Source: an uncultured Pleurocapsa sp. (GTDB taxonomy: Bacteria; Cyanobacteriota; Cyanobacteriia; Cyanobacteriales; Xenococcaceae). Taken from it: 11,751 bases of DNA. Positions 1-7,047 of the stretch are shown piece after piece. The stretch is from the NCBI GenBank assembly GCA_937884735.1, contig CAKZYI010000213.1:1-11751 (forward strand). The letters are read 5' to 3'. Every line of letters starts with the position of its first letter. Positions within the stretch are counted from its first letter, which is position 1. Position numbers and translations under genes: made by a program. The notes under the pieces were generated by a model. It was not told where the DNA came from and ran no database searches. It worked only from the letters and a program-made list of their open reading frames with translations.

Positions 1-2
1 AA

Positions 3-995
3 GATGTAACAAATGAGCCATCACCCGAACCCGAACCTGAACCCGAACCCGAACCTGAAGATATAACAGTATCAATAGCAGTTGATAATGATACTCTCAT
101 CGAGTCAGAAGGAACGGAAATTACTATTACCCTTAACCTAGATAGTCCTCCTCCAGCAGATGGGGTAGTAGTTGATATTGGGAGTGGTGAAGAGTTTTCC
201 TTGGGAGATTTTGATGTTTTGCCTCCCGAACCCCAGGCTGTATACACAGGAGGTTCTTTAGTTGGTGGTTTTGACGATAATAGTGGTTTTAGCTTTAGGA
301 TAGAAGAGCAGACTGCAACTATTACATTACCAATATTTGACGATGCCGATCGCTCTCAAGACAATCCAGACGCTACCCGCAATGATGATATAGGGGTTGA
401 AACCGTTACCTATTCCTTACTAGAAAGTGATGATTACAACATCAATCCTGATGCAGATTCGATCAGTTTAACCCTTGCAGATAATCCTTCTCAACTAGAA
501 AATGATGGAGGAGGGGAAGACGATGATGAAGTAACCGTATTTAGGTTTTTTGAACCCATCGTAGGCTCCCACCTTTATACTGCTTCTGAATCTGAAAGGG
601 ATTCTATTATTGAAAGCCTGAGCAATTATAATTTTGAAGGTGCTTCTTACAAAGCTTTAGATCCTCTGACTGGTGAAGAATCAGACGATTCCAACGTATC
701 TAATGTATATCGTTTCTTTAATCCTACTACAGGAGCCCATCTCTATACTGCGTCTGAACTAGAAAAAGATTCTATTATCGAGAATCTGGATAATTTCAAC
801 TTTGAGGGAGAGCAGTTTGCAGTCTACAACACCGATATTGGCGAAGAAACAATACCCGTTCACCGCTTTTATAATCCTACCCTGGGAGTTCACTTTTATA
901 CTCCTAATGAAGAGGAAAGAGCAAATATCGAAGCTACCTTACCCAACTACGATTATGAAGGTATTGCTTATTACGCCATAGATCTAGACGCATAA
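3..995 (+). CDS. Calx-beta / DUF5648-repeat protein, 5' end outside the window
   Basis: The frame is open from the first bases of the window, so the N-terminus is missing; 330 residues are visible before the TAA at 993-995. In order they are a (Pro-Glu)6 linker, an acidic beta-rich stretch of about 140 residues resembling a Calx-beta domain (it begins ITVSIAVDNDTLIESEG), and three repeats of about 45 residues beginning VFRFF/VYRFF/VHRFY, each with an (S/A/V)H(L/F)YT core and a (N/D)(F/Y)EG segment. These match my memory of DUF5648. Calx-beta domains bind calcium or mediate adhesion, and in cyanobacteria they occur in large exported proteins, so a surface or extracellular location is likely. 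Any catalytic domain would lie upstream of the window. The protein is strongly acidic. It converges on the metallopeptidase gene with a gap of 59 bases. Confidence 0.85.
   Translation, partial: DVTNEPSPEPEPEPEPEPEDITVSIAVDNDTLIESEGTEITITLNLDSPPPADGVVVDIGSGEEFSLGDFDVLPPEPQAVYTGGSLVGGFDDNSGFSFRIEEQTATITLPIFDDADRSQDNPDATRNDDIGVETVTYSLLESDDYNINPDADSISLTLADNPSQLENDGGGEDDDEVTVFRFFEPIVGSHLYTASESERDSIIESLSNYNFEGASYKALDPLTGEESDDSNVSNVYRFFNPTTGAHLYTASELEKDSIIENLDNFNFEGEQFAVYNTDIGEETIPVHRFYNPTLGVHFYTPNEEERANIEATLPNYDYEGIAYYAIDLDA
24..59 (+). repeat. 18-bp perfect tandem repeat encoding (Pro-Glu)6
   Basis: Two identical copies of an 18-base unit (codons CCC GAA CCC GAA CCT GAA) lie at 24-41 and 42-59. 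They encode alternating Pro-Glu, a typical extended interdomain linker in exported proteins. The identity down to the codon pattern suggests recent slippage or duplication. Confidence 0.85.
537..992 (+). repeat. three DUF5648-like protein repeats
   Basis: Repeats cover 537-680, 705-848 and 858-992. Each starts V(F/Y/H)RF(F/Y)xP, continues with a His-(Leu/Phe)-Tyr-Thr core and an acidic Glu-rich helix, and closes with (N/D)(F/Y)EG. Repeats 1 and 2 are closest (both contain YTASE and DSIIE), which fits a more recent duplication of that pair. The third ends the protein. Confidence 0.75.
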
Positions 996-1054
996 TTTGA
1001 CGCATAAATTAAAGTTGGAAGTTTGGAGTTGAATACAATAAATCTCCTTGCTTT

Positions 1055-1750
1055 TCAGCTCGATTCGATTCCCCAAGCTTCTTCTATTGCCCGATAGCCT
1101 TGGGGATCGTATTGTTTTAGCTCCTGTTTGGTGAAGGGGTAAAAATCGTTTTCACCAAAGTAAGCTTCTGTCAATTCGGCAAAGTAGTCAGATGGGCTAT
1201 TGAGAGCATAGGCTTTCCAAAGCTTATTGCCTCTATTTCTAAATACTTGCCGATACAAACCCATATTCAAAGCGAGATCGTAAGCCTCTAGAATTGGCGG
1301 AAAATCTTTGCTAATAATGCGATCGTGATAGGCATGGGCTAATTCGTGCAATACATGCCAAGGTTGAGTTGATGTCCATTCAATAAAATTGTGGATATTG
1401 GTAATTTCAATTGCTTTGGCTTTGTCAGGATTGTAGCCATGTTCGATTAACCATTTAGCAGATGGATGATAAACCATGCCAGAGAAACCAGGAGTATCTT
1501 TTTCCAGCCAAATAGCTACGCTTTTAAGAAAATGATGGTGCTGTTTGGGGAGGGTATTTTCAATGTTTTTTAGCTTGAAATCGAGTAGAGCAATAGCCCT
1601 TTTTGTAACTACCTTTTCCTCGCTCCAAAGCTTATGGTTAATTTGAACTTTCCACCCTCGAATATTTCTAGTTTCATATTCTTGATAGGCAAATCCTGCT
1701 CTTAAAAAAATAATAAAAATTAAGCACAAGATAAGCCAAAAAACTTTCAT
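1055..1750 (-). CDS. exported HExxH zinc metallopeptidase-like protein
   Basis: The 231-residue protein starts with a short basic end followed by a hydrophobic stretch (about residues 3-21, ending RAGFA), which reads as a signal peptide or membrane anchor. Residues 135-139 are HELAH, the zincin motif with two zinc-binding His and the catalytic Glu, and H142 follows. About 50 residues later, YFAELTEAYF (E192 or E195) offers the third zinc ligand expected in gluzincin-type enzymes, including the anthrax lethal factor-like group. A periplasmic or extracellular peptidase is therefore likely; its substrate is unknown. It lies 18 bases downstream of the PiuC-type hydroxylase and is probably co-transcribed with it. 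The fold assignment rests on these motifs alone. Confidence 0.78.
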   Translation of the reverse strand: MKVFWLILCLIFIIFLRAGFAYQEYETRNIRGWKVQINHKLWSEEKVVTKRAIALLDFKLKNIENTLPKQHHHFLKSVAIWLEKDTPGFSGMVYHPSAKWLIEHGYNPDKAKAIEITNIHNFIEWTSTQPWHVLHELAHAYHDRIISKDFPPILEAYDLALNMGLYRQVFRNRGNKLWKAYALNSPSDYFAELTEAYFGENDFYPFTKQELKQYDPQGYRAIEEAWGIESS

Positions 1751-1768
1751 TGGTTTTACACAATCGAT

Positions 1769-2440
1769 TTAAACATCAACCCATTTTCGCAATAAATTAG
1801 CTACGCTTTTAGAAATTAAGTCAAATTCAGGAGTTTTTCCGTCTTTGGCAAAAATAACTCTCCTTGCTGTCTCTAGGTCGAATAAAATTTCGCGATCGCT
1901 AGAATCTCGAATCAAACTCTGTACCCATCCTACCGAAACCAATCTAGAACCTTCTGTTACTTCATTTACACGATGCAAACTAGTTGAAGGATAAACAATA
2001 GCCGAACCTGCTTCTAGTTTATAACCTCTTTCTGTGTCTGCACCTTCAATTGTTAGTTCGCCTCCTTGATATTCCCCTGGAGAGTTTAAAAACAGGGTAA
2101 AGGAAATATCAGTACGCCACATTCCATTGTTACGCATAATGGCGTTATCGACATGACGACCATAGGACATTCCTTTGTCATAACGACTAAATAAAAGCGA
2201 GTGAATAGACTTAGGTCGAATGGCTGTTTGAAACAGTTTATTACGATTTAGAGCCGATTTTACTTGTTGAGTTAATTGAGTCCCCAAAGGCGTTTTCTTT
2301 TTTAGCTGCTGGTTATTTTTCACCAACTTAGCATTCCAACCTGCTGTTAGTTTGCCATCGATAAATTCTCCCTGTGCCAGACTAGAATTTATCTCTTTTA
2401 GTTCTTCTGGGGTTAATACATTAGGAATAGTAAATATCAT
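1769..2440 (-). CDS. Fe(II)/2-oxoglutarate-dependent PKHD-type hydroxylase (PiuC/YbiX family)
   Basis: The 223 residues are the usual length for this family. The iron-binding facial triad is visible as H96-x-D98 (YGRHVDNA) and H156 (STSLHRV), and R166 (GSRLVSVGW) is the 2-oxoglutarate-binding arginine. The ELTIEG and GSAIVYPS segments are typical. PiuC/YbiX proteins are putative prolyl-4-hydroxylase-like cytoplasmic oxygenases, often linked with TonB-dependent iron uptake and controlled by Fur in other bacteria; the substrate is not established. A Fur-like half-site lies upstream. The gene shares its strand and close spacing with the metallopeptidase downstream, and no clear Shine-Dalgarno is seen. 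I am confident of the family, not of the in vivo role. Confidence 0.9.
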   Translation of the reverse strand: MIFTIPNVLTPEELKEINSSLAQGEFIDGKLTAGWNAKLVKNNQQLKKKTPLGTQLTQQVKSALNRNKLFQTAIRPKSIHSLLFSRYDKGMSYGRHVDNAIMRNNGMWRTDISFTLFLNSPGEYQGGELTIEGADTERGYKLEAGSAIVYPSTSLHRVNEVTEGSRLVSVGWVQSLIRDSSDREILFDLETARRVIFAKDGKTPEFDLISKSVANLLRKWVDV

Positions 2441-2499
2441 AATATTGCAGTTAGATAAATCTTAAATATATTTCTATTATCTTTCATAATCTAAGTCGC

Positions 2500-2522
2500 A
2501 ATTTTATCATTATTCAGAGATT
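2500..2522 (-). promoter_or_regulatory. candidate Fur-box half-site upstream of the PiuC-type gene
   Basis: On the minus strand, bases 2504-2513 read ATAATGATAA, identical to the left and central part of the consensus Fur box (GATAATGATAATCATTATC). The right half matches poorly. It lies about 65 bases upstream of the hydroxylase start, a plausible promoter position, and the family is known for iron regulation. In AT-rich DNA such matches also occur by chance. Confidence 0.35.
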
Positions 2523-2553
2523 TTTAAAAGTCTTTATATTTCAATGCTTATTT

Positions 2554-3468
2554 CTACCTTCTCAACCAACCATTAAGAGTAAAACGACTATTTTCAAACT
2601 GTTGAGAAGTGCATTCTATGGGCAATACTTCGTGTTTACAACGGCTATTAAAAAAGACAATACTATTATTGCGAGGTTCGACTATTTTACTGTTGTCCTG
2701 TTGCATAAATTTCTTACCCACCATTTCAGTGTCATACAACTTTAATTCCCCACCAGTAAATGGTTTTGGTTCTTGGTAAAAGTAGTATACGTAAGTTAAT
2801 TCTCTAGTTTTAGTTTTAGCACTGCCAGCATCACTATGAGCTTTATAAAAACAACCATCATTGTGAGCAGTCATTTGCATTTCTACATGGGAAACAAAAA
2901 ACTCAGGATGTTTTAGATTGTCTAAAACTAAGGGTAGTGTATTTAAAAGTTTATTTTTAACTGAATAATAAACTTCAGAGAAATATTTTCCTGGCAATAC
3001 CGAAGACTGGCGATAGCGATCTTTTTTGTTGACGGTTTGGGAATCCTTAAACTCTTGCTGCTTACTCAAGGCAGTATTTAATACTTGCTCGTATTGTTGG
3101 GGAGGTAAGAAGTTATCGATTTGCCAATATTGAGCAGGGAAAAATTTTGTTTCTAAATCAGAATCTCCTGATTTGACTTTAGTAATAGAGCGGATATTTT
3201 CTCGCTCTGAATTTACAATGGTCAAAGGTTGAGTTTTTAATTCTTTTTTATGTGCTGAAGTAGAAGAATATTTGCGATCGCCATCGACAGCAATTTGCAA
3301 GAGTCTTAAAGCATTATCTGCTTTTTCTGCGGTAGAAACTTCGCGATCGCTAAGAATAGATTCTAGAGTTTCTTGAGATTTTAAAACTAATGAATCAAGA
3401 GTTTTAGACAGTTCTGTATTTTTCAGTTTATCTTCGATGGAGTGGTCTTTGGGTTGGTTATTCAACAT
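2554..3468 (-). CDS. 2OG-Fe(II) oxygenase, prolyl 4-hydroxylase-like, with N-terminal extension
   Basis: The 304-residue protein has two parts. Residues 1-105 are charged and probably helical or disordered, with no recognised domain. Residues 112-304 form a 2OG-Fe(II) oxygenase domain: H211-x-D213 (YKAHSDAGS) and H279 (RCKHEV) are the iron ligands, and R295 (SRFTLNGWLRR) is the 2-oxoglutarate-binding residue. FTGGELKLYD and NSIVFFNS are typical strands. It belongs to the prolyl 4-hydroxylase / 2OG-FeII_Oxy_3 type. Possible substrates are a protein, a free amino acid or a carrier-bound one; the sequence does not decide. It is a second oxygenase next to the PiuC-type gene but not a close paralogue of it. 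It is separated from the upstream gene by 159 bases, so it may have its own promoter. Confidence 0.85.
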   Translation of the reverse strand: MLNNQPKDHSIEDKLKNTELSKTLDSLVLKSQETLESILSDREVSTAEKADNALRLLQIAVDGDRKYSSTSAHKKELKTQPLTIVNSERENIRSITKVKSGDSDLETKFFPAQYWQIDNFLPPQQYEQVLNTALSKQQEFKDSQTVNKKDRYRQSSVLPGKYFSEVYYSVKNKLLNTLPLVLDNLKHPEFFVSHVEMQMTAHNDGCFYKAHSDAGSAKTKTRELTYVYYFYQEPKPFTGGELKLYDTEMVGKKFMQQDNSKIVEPRNNSIVFFNSRCKHEVLPIECTSQQFENSRFTLNGWLRR

Positions 3469-3491
3469 GATTTTAGTTACTACATTGGGTG

Positions 3492-3511
3492 GGTATTGCC
3501 AGATAAATACC
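3492..3511. repeat. inverted repeat upstream of the 2OG oxygenase
   Basis: Arms GGTATT (3492-3497) and AATACC (3506-3511) are perfect and separated by 8 bases, starting 24 bases upstream of the oxygenase ATG (minus strand). It could be an operator or a 5'-UTR hairpin. Two further GGTAT words occur in the same intergenic region. Confidence 0.35.
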
Positions 3512-3627
3512 GTAGGGACTTTTAGAATACGAAGCGGTATCTTTATAAGATAAATTATTTCCTTTGCCTACTTTAGTAATCGCAAATCATATTTTTTCTA
3601 ATTGGTATTACAGTAACGAAAATATTT

Positions 3628-4692
3628 CTATAGCTTGGTAATTCTGCTTGTGGCATATTGTTTAACTGGTTTTAACTGCATTTGTTTGCCAGATTTTCCC
3701 GCAGTCATTACATTACCTTTAGCTTCTATTCTAATTTTATATATCCCCTGAATATCATTGGTTGAATAACTTATTTCTACTTCTGCCCAATTCGGATTGC
3801 GATTGAGTTTTTGTAATAACAGCTTGGCTTTCTTTATAGGAAGTATTTTCAAAATTAACCCAAGCAAAATTTTAAAAAGATTACCGCGATCGCAAGTTAC
3901 AATACGTCCAGACTTCAAATAGTTTGCCCATTCCCAACCTTCTTTGAGCCAAATTTCTCGTTCGGCAATTTGGGCGAATTGTTCCATTCCCGACCAACCA
4001 CGATAATAAGGTCTAAGCTGAGTTAAATCCCCTTGTTGGTGGACTAACATGTCCAAAACCTCTGGCTTGAGATGTCCCCAAAATCTTCCTGACGGAAAAT
4101 CGATTAAAGTAGGCGCAAATTTATGTCCGCCAAAATGGCTGGTGTGCCAGATTCTTAATTTCCCTTGGGATTTAGGAGCATAATTTTTACGCAGCTTCTC
4201 ATATAATGGGGTGCCATAACGTCCACAGGCTGTATCCCATTGAGTATGGGTACAAACTAAAATTTCGCGAATATCTACCGTATTTTGACAAATTCCTGCA
4301 AATTCCTCTAGTTTTTCAGGTTCGAGTAAAAGTGCTTTAACTAAAGCAATTAACTGAGAATTAGCCACAATATATTCCTGCTTTTCATAGTTCGCAAACA
4401 TATTCCCTGGACGAGAATAATAGAAGACGCGAATTTTACCAGGCTGAGAATACTCTTTATCAGTTGCGATCGCCATTAACCTCAAACTAAGATTGGGGTT
4501 ACGCCGTTCTAATTCCATCAAAATGCCGATTATCGGTTTATATTCTGCTTTTTCTTGCCAAATATCTTTTTTCCAAGGACGAGGCACTTCGATAATTAAC
4601 CATTCTGCTGCTGTCCCTGCCGTACCAATGGGATCTTCTCCTTGAAGTTGAGATACTTCCGAACAATAGCGACAGGTAGATATATCTTTCAT
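3628..4692 (-). CDS. sucrase/ferredoxin-like family protein (thioredoxin-like [2Fe-2S])
   Basis: The 354-residue protein opens with CRYCSEVSQ and GTAGTAAEWLIIEVPRPW, the typical start of Suc_Fer-like proteins. The thioredoxin-like ferredoxin part carries C147-x8-C156 (VCTHTQWDTAC) and H183, H186 and H190 (HTSHFGGHKFAPT). The yeast relatives Apd1 and Aim32 bind a [2Fe-2S] cluster through two Cys and two His, so C147, C156, H186 and H190 (H-x3-H) are the likely ligands here. The C-terminal 100 residues have no recognised domain. Its role is probably cytoplasmic electron transfer. It follows the DevC-like gene by 20 bases on the same strand, so the two are likely co-transcribed. In cyanobacteria such proteins are often seen near siderophore genes (from memory). 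Start codon well placed, no clear Shine-Dalgarno. Confidence 0.88.
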   Translation of the reverse strand: MKDISTCRYCSEVSQLQGEDPIGTAGTAAEWLIIEVPRPWKKDIWQEKAEYKPIIGILMELERRNPNLSLRLMAIATDKEYSQPGKIRVFYYSRPGNMFANYEKQEYIVANSQLIALVKALLLEPEKLEEFAGICQNTVDIREILVCTHTQWDTACGRYGTPLYEKLRKNYAPKSQGKLRIWHTSHFGGHKFAPTLIDFPSGRFWGHLKPEVLDMLVHQQGDLTQLRPYYRGWSGMEQFAQIAEREIWLKEGWEWANYLKSGRIVTCDRGNLFKILLGLILKILPIKKAKLLLQKLNRNPNWAEVEISYSTNDIQGIYKIRIEAKGNVMTAGKSGKQMQLKPVKQYATSRITKL

Positions 4693-4712
4693 ATTTATAA
4701 TTTTTTATAACT

Positions 4713-5954
4713 TTAAAAAATATCCGCAGGATCGGCAGAGCGTAATTTGCTTGTCGCCATCGCCCCTGCAACTCCACACATAATTAGAGTAAGACAAAAA
4801 ACGCGAATTACAATATCAGGGCGCATTATCAAAGGAATCTTGGTTAATTCAGTAAGCAATACGTAAACTCCGTAAGAAGAAAGAATACCAGGAATAAAGC
4901 CCAGGATACCCAATAATAAAGCCTGTTGCAGCACTACCGAAAGTAAAGAAACATCGGAATAGCCGATCGCCTTTAGAGTAGCGTATTCGTTCAGGCGATC
5001 GCTCACATCAGTATAAAGAATCTGGTAGACAATCACCGTTCCAATTATAAATCCCATTGCTGCACCAAAATTAAGCACTTTTCCGTTGGGCAAAGAAGCG
5101 CGATAGACTTGTTCTGCGGCGATGGTTTCTTCCCTAGTCATAACTTTCACCACAGGGGGCAAGTTAGCCCTAATTCTGGCTTGAGCAACTAGAGGATCGA
5201 TGCTAGGCTCCAGGGTTATTACGCCGACGCTGAAAGTATCAATACTGCTTTGTCCGTGACGACGAGCATAATTCCAGTCACTCATCACCACATGACCATT
5301 ATCAAATAGGGTGCTACCAAGGCTAAAAAGACCAACTACCCGAATGCGGCGGTTGTTCATTACCGTAGTTACTTGTTTTTGCTGGTTATATAATTCTGTC
5401 ACTGACCCTAGTTTCTCTTGAGACAGGCGATCGAATAAAATTGTATCGGGGGTCTTGAGGCGATCTAGCTGGCGATTGATTTCGGATGATTTGAATATAG
5501 AATGGACGGGATTAAACGCAAGAATCTTTACAGTATTGGGAAATAATTCTTCCTGTACCTGGGCTTGAGTATTGTTTAGTTTAGCTGATGTATTTCTTAC
5601 CAATAAATCTTGAGGATTGACCCAATTTGCCTCACGAATGTATAGGGGTGCAACTTCCACAACTTCTTCTAGTGCTTTAGTGCGATTGAGATATATTTTA
5701 GGAATAGAGCTACCGTCAATAGTGGCAGAATAAGCCGAGACAAGAAAAAGATCGCCATCTAGTTGTTCGGGGACTAACCTAATCCCATCAAATAACAAGG
5801 CTCTCAATCCTAGTTGAGTAAAAATTAAAATATTGGAAAAAGCTACCCCCATAAGAGCTACTGCAAAACGAAATTTGCGATGAGACAGTTGTAACCAGGG
5901 TAAAGATTGACTAGCCTTAATTTTTGGCAACAATGATTTATGTTTTAACTTCAT
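4713..5954 (-). CDS. devC: DevC-like ABC transporter permease (FtsX/MacB-type)
   Basis: The 413-residue inner-membrane protein has the DevC layout: a first membrane helix at about residues 28-50 (FRFAVALMGVAFSNILIFTQLGLRALLFDG), a large periplasmic domain at about 51-290, and three C-terminal helices at about 293-313, 337-366 and 382-402. The conserved cytoplasmic loop NEYATLKAIGY (323-332) marks the FtsX domain. DevBCA exporters pair this permease with a membrane-fusion protein (DevB) and an ATPase (DevA), and export glycolipids or other large molecules together with a TolC-type channel. Here neither devB nor devA is adjacent: downstream is the sucrase/ferredoxin-like gene, upstream a divergent methyltransferase. 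The partners must be encoded elsewhere, or this copy is an orphan. The family call is firm; the exported substrate is unknown. Confidence 0.9.
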   Translation of the reverse strand: MKLKHKSLLPKIKASQSLPWLQLSHRKFRFAVALMGVAFSNILIFTQLGLRALLFDGIRLVPEQLDGDLFLVSAYSATIDGSSIPKIYLNRTKALEEVVEVAPLYIREANWVNPQDLLVRNTSAKLNNTQAQVQEELFPNTVKILAFNPVHSIFKSSEINRQLDRLKTPDTILFDRLSQEKLGSVTELYNQQKQVTTVMNNRRIRVVGLFSLGSTLFDNGHVVMSDWNYARRHGQSSIDTFSVGVITLEPSIDPLVAQARIRANLPPVVKVMTREETIAAEQVYRASLPNGKVLNFGAAMGFIIGTVIVYQILYTDVSDRLNEYATLKAIGYSDVSLLSVVLQQALLLGILGFIPGILSSYGVYVLLTELTKIPLIMRPDIVIRVFCLTLIMCGVAGAMATSKLRSADPADIF

Positions 5955-5964
5955 GGGATCGCTT

Positions 5965-5996
5965 TTGACTTAGTGGGATAAAATTATTGATATAAT
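5965..5996 (+). promoter_or_regulatory. putative sigma70-type promoter of the methyltransferase
   Basis: TATAAT at 5991-5996 is a perfect -10 box preceded by TG one base upstream (extended -10). TTGACT at 5965-5970 is a fair -35, but the spacer is 20 bases, longer than the ideal 17. The predicted transcription start is about 20 bases before the ATG at 6024. The whole divergent intergenic region is only 69 bases, so the devC-side promoter must overlap it. Confidence 0.5.
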
Positions 5997-6023
5997 TTCT
6001 CAACATTTGCAATTTGTATAGTA

Positions 6024-6905
6024 ATGACAGTTGAAAGCCGTTATACAAAATACGATACATGGGCTTGGCTTTATAACCTAACAATGGGTTCAACTTACGC
6101 CGAAACTCAGTTGAAAACCTTAGATAAAATTCTTCTGCCTACTCTCAAAAAACGCAGCCATATTTTAGATCTTTGCTGTGGTACGGGACAATTAGCAGTG
6201 TTATTAGGTCGAAAAGGTTATCAAATCACTGGATTAGATAGTTCGGAGCAAATGCTCAAGTATGCTCACAAAAATTCTCGCCATCGAGCTCCCCAAAATA
6301 ACTATATCTTGGGAGACGCTCGCGATTTTAGCCTATCTAAGCCCGTTGATACGGTCATATCGACCAGTGCTTCCCTCAATCATATTATGAGCTTGAGCGA
6401 CTTAAAAAGTGTTTTTTTTCAAGTAAATAATGCTCTCAAACAAGAAGGCGTGTTTTTTTTTGATATCAATCATCACAGACAGCTAGACAAATGGTGGAAT
6501 GGACGTTTGGCTGAAGGAGAAATCCAAAAAAATTATGCTTGGGGAATTACTCCATATTATGATTCCCAAGCGAGAATTGGTAGTTTTCAAGTCAAGCTTT
6601 ATGAAGCTGCGAAAAAAAACAATAGTCTATTTCAAATGGGAAAAACCTTATTTTACAAACTTTTGAGTCTTAAAATACTAAATAGATTTAGACTTAAGGT
6701 ATTAAATAAATTTAGTGCTTGGCAACCCAATTGGAATTATGCCGAACTCGATTATCCCGTTCGCGGACATACAGTAGAAGAAATTAAGCAAGCCCTAACA
6801 GAAACAGGATTTTCTCGAATTTCAGTACTTACTCTTGATGGTGCAGAATTAGACGATAATCATTCAGCTTATTTTATCGCTTATAAGTCAGTAAGTAATG
6901 AGTAA
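6024..6905 (+). CDS. class I SAM-dependent methyltransferase
   Basis: The 293-residue protein has a Rossmann-type methyltransferase core. Motif I is ILDLCCGTGQ (residues 47-56), the acidic residue of motif post-I is D72 (ITGLDSSEQML), GDARDF (98-102) follows, and VFFFDINH (143-150) is the post-catalytic strand. The substrate-side half (about 155-260) is unusual, with a basic stretch containing a duplicated LKILNRFR/LKVLNKFS. Substrate not predictable; O- or N-methylation of a small molecule or peptide would suit the aminotransferase/MbtH neighbourhood. It is divergent from devC and separated from the aminotransferase by 175 bases that contain hairpins, so its membership in that operon is uncertain. 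The gene holds homopolymer runs of T8, T9 and A8, and its last codons lie in a heptamer repeat. Confidence 0.88.
   Translation: MTVESRYTKYDTWAWLYNLTMGSTYAETQLKTLDKILLPTLKKRSHILDLCCGTGQLAVLLGRKGYQITGLDSSEQMLKYAHKNSRHRAPQNNYILGDARDFSLSKPVDTVISTSASLNHIMSLSDLKSVFFQVNNALKQEGVFFFDINHHRQLDKWWNGRLAEGEIQKNYAWGITPYYDSQARIGSFQVKLYEAAKKNNSLFQMGKTLFYKLLSLKILNRFRLKVLNKFSAWQPNWNYAELDYPVRGHTVEEIKQALTETGFSRISVLTLDGAELDDNHSAYFIAYKSVSNE
6669..6716 (+). repeat. 24-bp in-frame tandem duplication inside the methyltransferase
   Basis: Units at 6669-6692 and 6693-6716 match at 19 of 24 bases and encode LKILNRFR and LKVLNKFS. The event is in frame and has diverged mainly by conservative changes, which fits an old duplication kept under selection. 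Confidence 0.75.
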
Positions 6906-6914
6906 TAAGTAATC
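6894..6914 (+). repeat. heptamer tandem repeat (AGTAATN, 3 copies) over the methyltransferase stop codon
   Basis: AGTAATG, AGTAATA and AGTAATC follow one another at 6894-6900, 6901-6907 and 6908-6914. The TAA stop (6903-6905) and the last residues (S-N-E) are formed by the repeat. The unit resembles the GCTAATG heptamer found after mbtH and the TDO-like gene. Confidence 0.6.
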
Positions 6915-6941
6915 ACTTCTGTTACTCTCTTACAATTTTAT

Positions 6942-6975
6942 TTAGCTTATTGAGAATTTAAAGCAAGTAAGCTAA
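6942..6975. repeat. inverted repeat (8-bp arms) after the methyltransferase
   Basis: TTAGCTTA (6942-6949) and TAAGCTAA (6968-6975) are perfect complements with an 18-base loop that contains TTGAGAA. There is no T-tract after it, so it is more likely a regulatory element or mRNA structure than a terminator. Confidence 0.45.
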
Positions 6976-6985
6976 GATACCTACA

Positions 6986-7002
6986 GGTGCAGAATATGCA
7001 CC
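6986..7002. repeat. inverted repeat (6-bp arms) upstream of the aminotransferase
   Basis: GGTGCA (6986-6991) and TGCACC (6997-7002) are perfect complements with a 5-base spacer. It lies 78 bases before the aminotransferase start and could be an operator or a small hairpin. Confidence 0.45.
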
Positions 7003-7047
7003 GTTTGAGAGGTTTTGCTCGATACGATTCCCAAATATCATATTTAT

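Noticed and set aside
201..995. Start of the first gene at the TTG at 201
   Set aside because: The frame is open from base 3, and the Pro-Glu linker and Calx-beta strand upstream of 201 are clearly coding. The real start is outside the window.
4538..4777. 79-codon minus-strand frame spanning the end of devC and the start of the sucrase/ferredoxin gene
   Set aside because: It overlaps two well-supported genes in another frame, and its translation shows no domain-like pattern.
5997..6956. TTCTCAA/TTGAGAA words (for example 5997-6003 and 6950-6956) as separate Fur sites
   Set aside because: The same heptamer also occurs inside coding regions (for example near 489, 2560 and 2599), so single copies are not evidence. 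Only the paired, perfect inverted repeats were kept.
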